Assembly: GCA_013375455.1 (NCBI GenBank)
Contig: JABXJT010000127.1
Coordinates: forward strand, 1-9,280
Direction of reading: 5' to 3'
Source: Candidatus Helarchaeota archaeon
GTDB lineage: Archaea; Asgardarchaeota; Lokiarchaeia; Helarchaeales; HEL-GB-A
DNA length: 9,280 nt
Shown: piece by piece, positions 6,394-9,280 of the stretch
Numbering within the stretch: position 1 is the stretch's first letter
Layout of the letters: each line of letters begins with the position of its first letter
Translations under genes and position numbers: made by a program
The notes under the pieces: model-generated
Told to the model about the DNA's origin: nothing
The model's input: only the letters and a program-made list of their open reading frames with translations
Database searches by the model: none

Positions 6394-8445
6394 ATGAGAG
6401 ATGGCTATCCGAAGAAGTTATCAAAAAAAGAGCTTGAAAAATTACCATTTATGAACAGCAGTCTGGATTTGGAAAAACGCGTGGAAGATCTTTTAGGGAG
6501 ATTGACGCTGAAAGAAAAATTCGCCCGTTGTTCTGGGAGATGGTGGGCTTTTATGCATACAAAACCAATGAAACGATTGGGAATAAAACCTTTTAAAATG
6601 GTGGATGGGCCTCATGGAGTTGGTACTCTGGGTACATACTTCCGAAAAAAAACCACTTATTTCCCTTCTGCCATTTGTAGGTGCGCCACTTGGAATCCAG
6701 AACTGTCTGAAAAGTTCGGAGTTGCAATAGCCCAGGAAGTAAGAGATGTTGGATACCACATGTTGCTTGCTCCTGGATTAAATATTCATAGAACTCCGCT
6801 TTGTGGCAGGACTTTTGAGTATCAGACGGAAGATCCCTATTTGAATAAGGTAATGGCGGTTGCTGTTGTCAAAGGGGTTCAAAGTCAGAGAATTGCCGCG
6901 TGTGTGAAACATTATGTATGTAATAATCAAGAAACAAGGAGAAGAAAGGTAAGCTCTGAAGTTAGTGAAAGAGCACTTCACGAGATTTATCTTCCTGCTT
7001 TTAAAGCCGTTGTTCGTGAAGCGGATGTATGGTCAATTATGGGGTGTTACAATAAGATTAATGGCATATATGGTTGCGAACATAAAAAGCTCCTGAGAGA
7101 AACACTGATGGATGAATGGGGGTTTAGAGGTTTTGTCGTTTCAGATTGGTGGGCAACGATTACCTCAACTAATACGGAAAATTGCGTAAACGCGGGTTTA
7201 ACACTCGAAATGCCATGGGCAATCAAGTATCGGAAGGGCCGATTGAAAAAAGCACTGAAAGAAGGGAAGTTTACCGAAGAAACACTTAATGATAATATAA
7301 AAAGACTACTACGTGTGATGTTTCTTGTCGGTCTGTTTGATGATGAAAATACGCTTCCATCGGGTAGCAGAAATACTCCGGAACATCGGGCTGTAGCTCA
7401 TCAAATAGCTGAAGAGGGAATAGTTCTTCTCAAGAATAGTAAAAATCTATTGCCTCTAGATATTGAAAAGATCGTAAAAATAGCCGTTTTAGGACCCAAT
7501 GCAAATAAAAAACATGCTTTTGGGGGGGGTAGCTCGATGATTCGACCTTACTATGAAATCACCCCGAAGAAAGGCTTGAAAAAAAAATGTCACGGAAAGG
7601 TTAAAATTATTACTTCTGCGTCGGAAGCCGACGTCGCTATTATTTTTGCTGGCTTGAATCATGGATTTGCCAAGGATTCAGAGGGAAATGATAAAAAAAC
7701 TCTGGATCTTCCCAAAAACCAGATTGGACTAATAAATAAAACTATCCAAGAAAATGAGAATACTATTGTTATTCTCATAAATGGTAGCCCAGTTAGCATG
7801 GATGGCTGGAGCGAGAAAGTATCTGTGATTATTGAAGCCTGGTATGCTGGATGTGAGGGAGGAACTGCTCTTGCAGATATTCTTTTCGGAGATGTTAATC
7901 CATCTGGAAAACTCCCCATAACTTTCCCCAAGAAACTTTCCGATTCACCGGCCCATAAATCACCAAGAACTTTTCCAGGCGGTGAGAAAGTGTATTACGA
8001 TGAAGGAATCTTTGTAGGGTACCGTCATTTTGATACAAACGGGATTGAGCCACTATTCCCCTTTGGACATGGTTTATCCTACACGACCTTTGAATATGAG
8101 AATCTTAAAACTAATAAACAGCAAATTTCCGCGGAAGACAAAGTAATAATCACGCTTGATATTAAAAACACTGGCGAACGAATTGGTGCTGAAATCGTTC
8201 AGCTTTATATTCAGGATGTCGAAGCTGGCGTAGAACGACCTCTTAAGGAACTGAAAGGGTTTAAGAAGGTATATCTAGAACCTGGTGAGAAAAAGACGGT
8301 TGAATTTGAATTGGAAAAGAGGGATCCATCCTTTTATGATGAGCAAAATTGCATCTGGAACGCAGAAAAGGGATTATTTAAGATACTTATTGGAAGCTCA
8401 TCAACAGATATTCGATTACAGGGCGAAATAGAATATCTGGGTTAA
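6394..8445 (+). CDS. Glycoside hydrolase family 3 beta-glycosidase (beta-glucosidase-like)
   Basis: This is a retaining exo-beta-glycosidase, 683 aa from ATG 6394 (a GTG at 6382 would add four residues). Domain order is TIM barrel (about 20-315), alpha/beta sandwich (about 330-545) and C-terminal FnIII-like domain (about 580-683). The active site is complete: VDGPHGV with Asp71, GRTFEY with Arg139, CVKHY with Lys172-His173, IMGCYNKING with Met216 and Tyr219, and nucleophile Asp251 in FVVSDWW. The conserved GGGSS turn (377-381) is kept, and the likely acid/base Glu430 lies in DSEGNDKKTLDLP. PLFPFGHGLSYT (553-564) is the usual linker motif before FnIII. There is no PA14 insertion, signal peptide or membrane anchor, so it should act in the cytoplasm on imported oligosaccharides or glycosides. 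It is divergent from the isomerase and probably cotranscribed with the following gene. Family is firm; beta-glucosidase versus beta-xylosidase or other aryl-glycoside specificity is open. Confidence 0.93.
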   Translation: MRDGYPKKLSKKELEKLPFMNSSLDLEKRVEDLLGRLTLKEKFARCSGRWWAFMHTKPMKRLGIKPFKMVDGPHGVGTLGTYFRKKTTYFPSAICRCATWNPELSEKFGVAIAQEVRDVGYHMLLAPGLNIHRTPLCGRTFEYQTEDPYLNKVMAVAVVKGVQSQRIAACVKHYVCNNQETRRRKVSSEVSERALHEIYLPAFKAVVREADVWSIMGCYNKINGIYGCEHKKLLRETLMDEWGFRGFVVSDWWATITSTNTENCVNAGLTLEMPWAIKYRKGRLKKALKEGKFTEETLNDNIKRLLRVMFLVGLFDDENTLPSGSRNTPEHRAVAHQIAEEGIVLLKNSKNLLPLDIEKIVKIAVLGPNANKKHAFGGGSSMIRPYYEITPKKGLKKKCHGKVKIITSASEADVAIIFAGLNHGFAKDSEGNDKKTLDLPKNQIGLINKTIQENENTIVILINGSPVSMDGWSEKVSVIIEAWYAGCEGGTALADILFGDVNPSGKLPITFPKKLSDSPAHKSPRTFPGGEKVYYDEGIFVGYRHFDTNGIEPLFPFGHGLSYTTFEYENLKTNKQQISAEDKVIITLDIKNTGERIGAEIVQLYIQDVEAGVERPLKELKGFKKVYLEPGEKKTVEFELEKRDPSFYDEQNCIWNAEKGLFKILIGSSSTDIRLQGEIEYLG

Positions 8446-8454
8446 AATGTTAAT

Positions 8455-8458
8455 GGAG
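8455..8458 (+). promoter_or_regulatory. Possible Shine-Dalgarno site for the URO-D family gene
   Basis: GGAG lies 11 nt before ATG 8470, slightly long. The nearer ATG at 8461 runs into a TAA stop after two codons (8467-8469), so it cannot be the start and may act as a tiny minimal ORF in the leader. Confidence 0.35.
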
Positions 8459-8469
8459 TCATGATTTAA

Positions 8470-9280
8470 ATGGACGCACCAACACGAGTGCTAAAGGCAC
8501 TTAATCACGAAGAGCCTGACAGGGTACCAGCTTTTGAGAGTACTTTTACAAATAATACCATCAATGCTCATTATGGAGTAAAATCCAGTTTTGGATCAAT
8601 AAAATTCTTGTTGAAACTTCTCGGATTTCTTCCTTTTAAAAATCGAATCGTGAGGTGGACTCTAAAAAAACGTAGAGCGGTTATCAAAGGATTGAAACCG
8701 ATCTTCGAGTTGTTCCGTAAAGTGAAATTAGATATTGGTTTGAGTATTTGCTCAGGCTTCCCAAGAAAAATGATAAAGGGAGGATTCATCGGCGAATACG
8801 GACGCATTATGAAATTTGAAAAGTATAAAGAGGATGGGACGTTGATAGTAGGATATCATGGTGGTTATTTTCGCGATTTTAATGACTATGAGAGCTGGGA
8901 ACCTCTAGATCCACAAGATGAGATGCGTCTTGTAAATTTTCTTGCCGGGCGTGATATCCAAAAGCAGATGAACAACGAAATTTTCGCAATTCCATCGGTC
9001 GGCGCCCTCATGGAATGCACTTGGGAAGGATTCGGATTAGAAAATTTTTCTCGGCTACTCGCCCACCGCAAACAAGCCAAAAAGGTCTTCGATGATAGAG
9101 GCAAATTTACTTTGGAAATGGTAAAGATCCTAGCCGAGAATGATGCGCAGGTGATTCTGCTATTTGACGATTACGGTTTTAAAAATGGATTATTTATGAG
9201 CCCTCGCAATTATCGAAAATATGTGTTTCCTTGGCTTAAACAAATCTGTGATGCGGCACATAAGCATGATTGTAAGGTAA
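8470..9280 (+). CDS. Uroporphyrinogen decarboxylase (URO-D) family protein, probable corrinoid methyltransferase-type, partial
   Basis: The frame is open from ATG 8470 to the window end (270 residues), so the C-terminus is missing; URO-D relatives usually run about 340-400 aa. The start TRVLKALNHEEPDRVPAF (5-22) is the classic opening of the URO-D/MtaA-like methyltransferase branch (pattern ER-x-AL-x(3)-xPDRVP). LLFDDYGFKNGLFMSP (230-245) followed by NYRKYVFPWLKQI (247-259) matches the conserved D-D-x-G, S-P and PyL-K segments. Members of this branch move methyl groups between methylated substrates, corrinoid proteins and coenzymes; true haem-pathway HemE is less likely because of the divergent N-terminal half. 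Residues about 44-88 are unusually rich in Lys, Arg and hydrophobics. The gene follows GH3 by 24 nt, suggesting one transcript. A link to O-methylated sugars or glycosides is only a guess. The zinc-ligand region cannot be judged because the sequence stops. Confidence 0.78.
   Translation, partial: MDAPTRVLKALNHEEPDRVPAFESTFTNNTINAHYGVKSSFGSIKFLLKLLGFLPFKNRIVRWTLKKRRAVIKGLKPIFELFRKVKLDIGLSICSGFPRKMIKGGFIGEYGRIMKFEKYKEDGTLIVGYHGGYFRDFNDYESWEPLDPQDEMRLVNFLAGRDIQKQMNNEIFAIPSVGALMECTWEGFGLENFSRLLAHRKQAKKVFDDRGKFTLEMVKILAENDAQVILLFDDYGFKNGLFMSPRNYRKYVFPWLKQICDAAHKHDCKV

Noticed and set aside
7522..7529. Run of eight G in the GH3 gene as a possible frameshift or sequencing error
   Set aside because: The frame is continuous through it and encodes the conserved GGGSS turn of GH3 enzymes.
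1..9280. CRISPR arrays, tRNA or rRNA genes, insertion sequences
   Set aside because: No regularly spaced repeats, cloverleaf-like segments, rRNA motifs, transposase motifs or terminal inverted repeats were seen on reading either strand.

Overview
The window is AT-rich chromosomal sequence, probably archaeal. The evidence is archaeal-type TATA boxes at sensible distances from starts, a GAGGTGA ribosome-binding site matching the archaeal 16S 3' end, TTG starts, a DHG-motif class I aldolase pair of the kind common in archaea, and a membrane protein whose outer domain carries eight N-glycosylation sequons. An Asgard-type archaeon would fit, but nothing here proves the lineage and a bacterium is not fully excluded.

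Layout: (1) 11-1987 (+), a large polytopic membrane protein with a predicted extracellular TIM-barrel-like domain resembling GH18. (2) 2126-4769 (+), a tight three-gene operon: PfkB sugar kinase, DeoC/LsrF-type class I aldolase, and a second aldolase paralogue lacking the Schiff-base lysine. All three appear to start at TTG. (3) 4770-4840, a convergent spacer with a perfect 10-bp hairpin. (4) 4841-6253 (-), an L-fucose/L-arabinose isomerase-family protein. (5) about 6254-6393, a divergent promoter region. (6) 6394-8445 (+), a GH3 beta-glycosidase, followed 24 nt later by (7) 8470-9280 (+), a uroporphyrinogen-decarboxylase-family protein (probably a corrinoid methyltransferase relative) cut by the window end. 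There are no RNA genes, mobile elements or CRISPR arrays, and no gene-free stretch exceeds 300 bases.

Working model (inference): the cytoplasmic GH3 enzyme frees a monosaccharide from an imported glycoside. The isomerase converts aldose to ketose, the PfkB kinase makes a ketose phosphate, and the class I aldolase splits it into a triose phosphate and an aldehyde. This resembles fucose/rhamnose/D-arabinose-type catabolism and also the isomerase-kinase-aldolase order of sulfo-EMP sulfoglycolysis. The substrate cannot be read from the sequence. No transporter, regulator or aldehyde-processing enzyme lies in the window. The most unusual feature is the paired aldolase whose partner has Phe at the catalytic lysine position and has also lost the Gly-Gly phosphate-binding loop.
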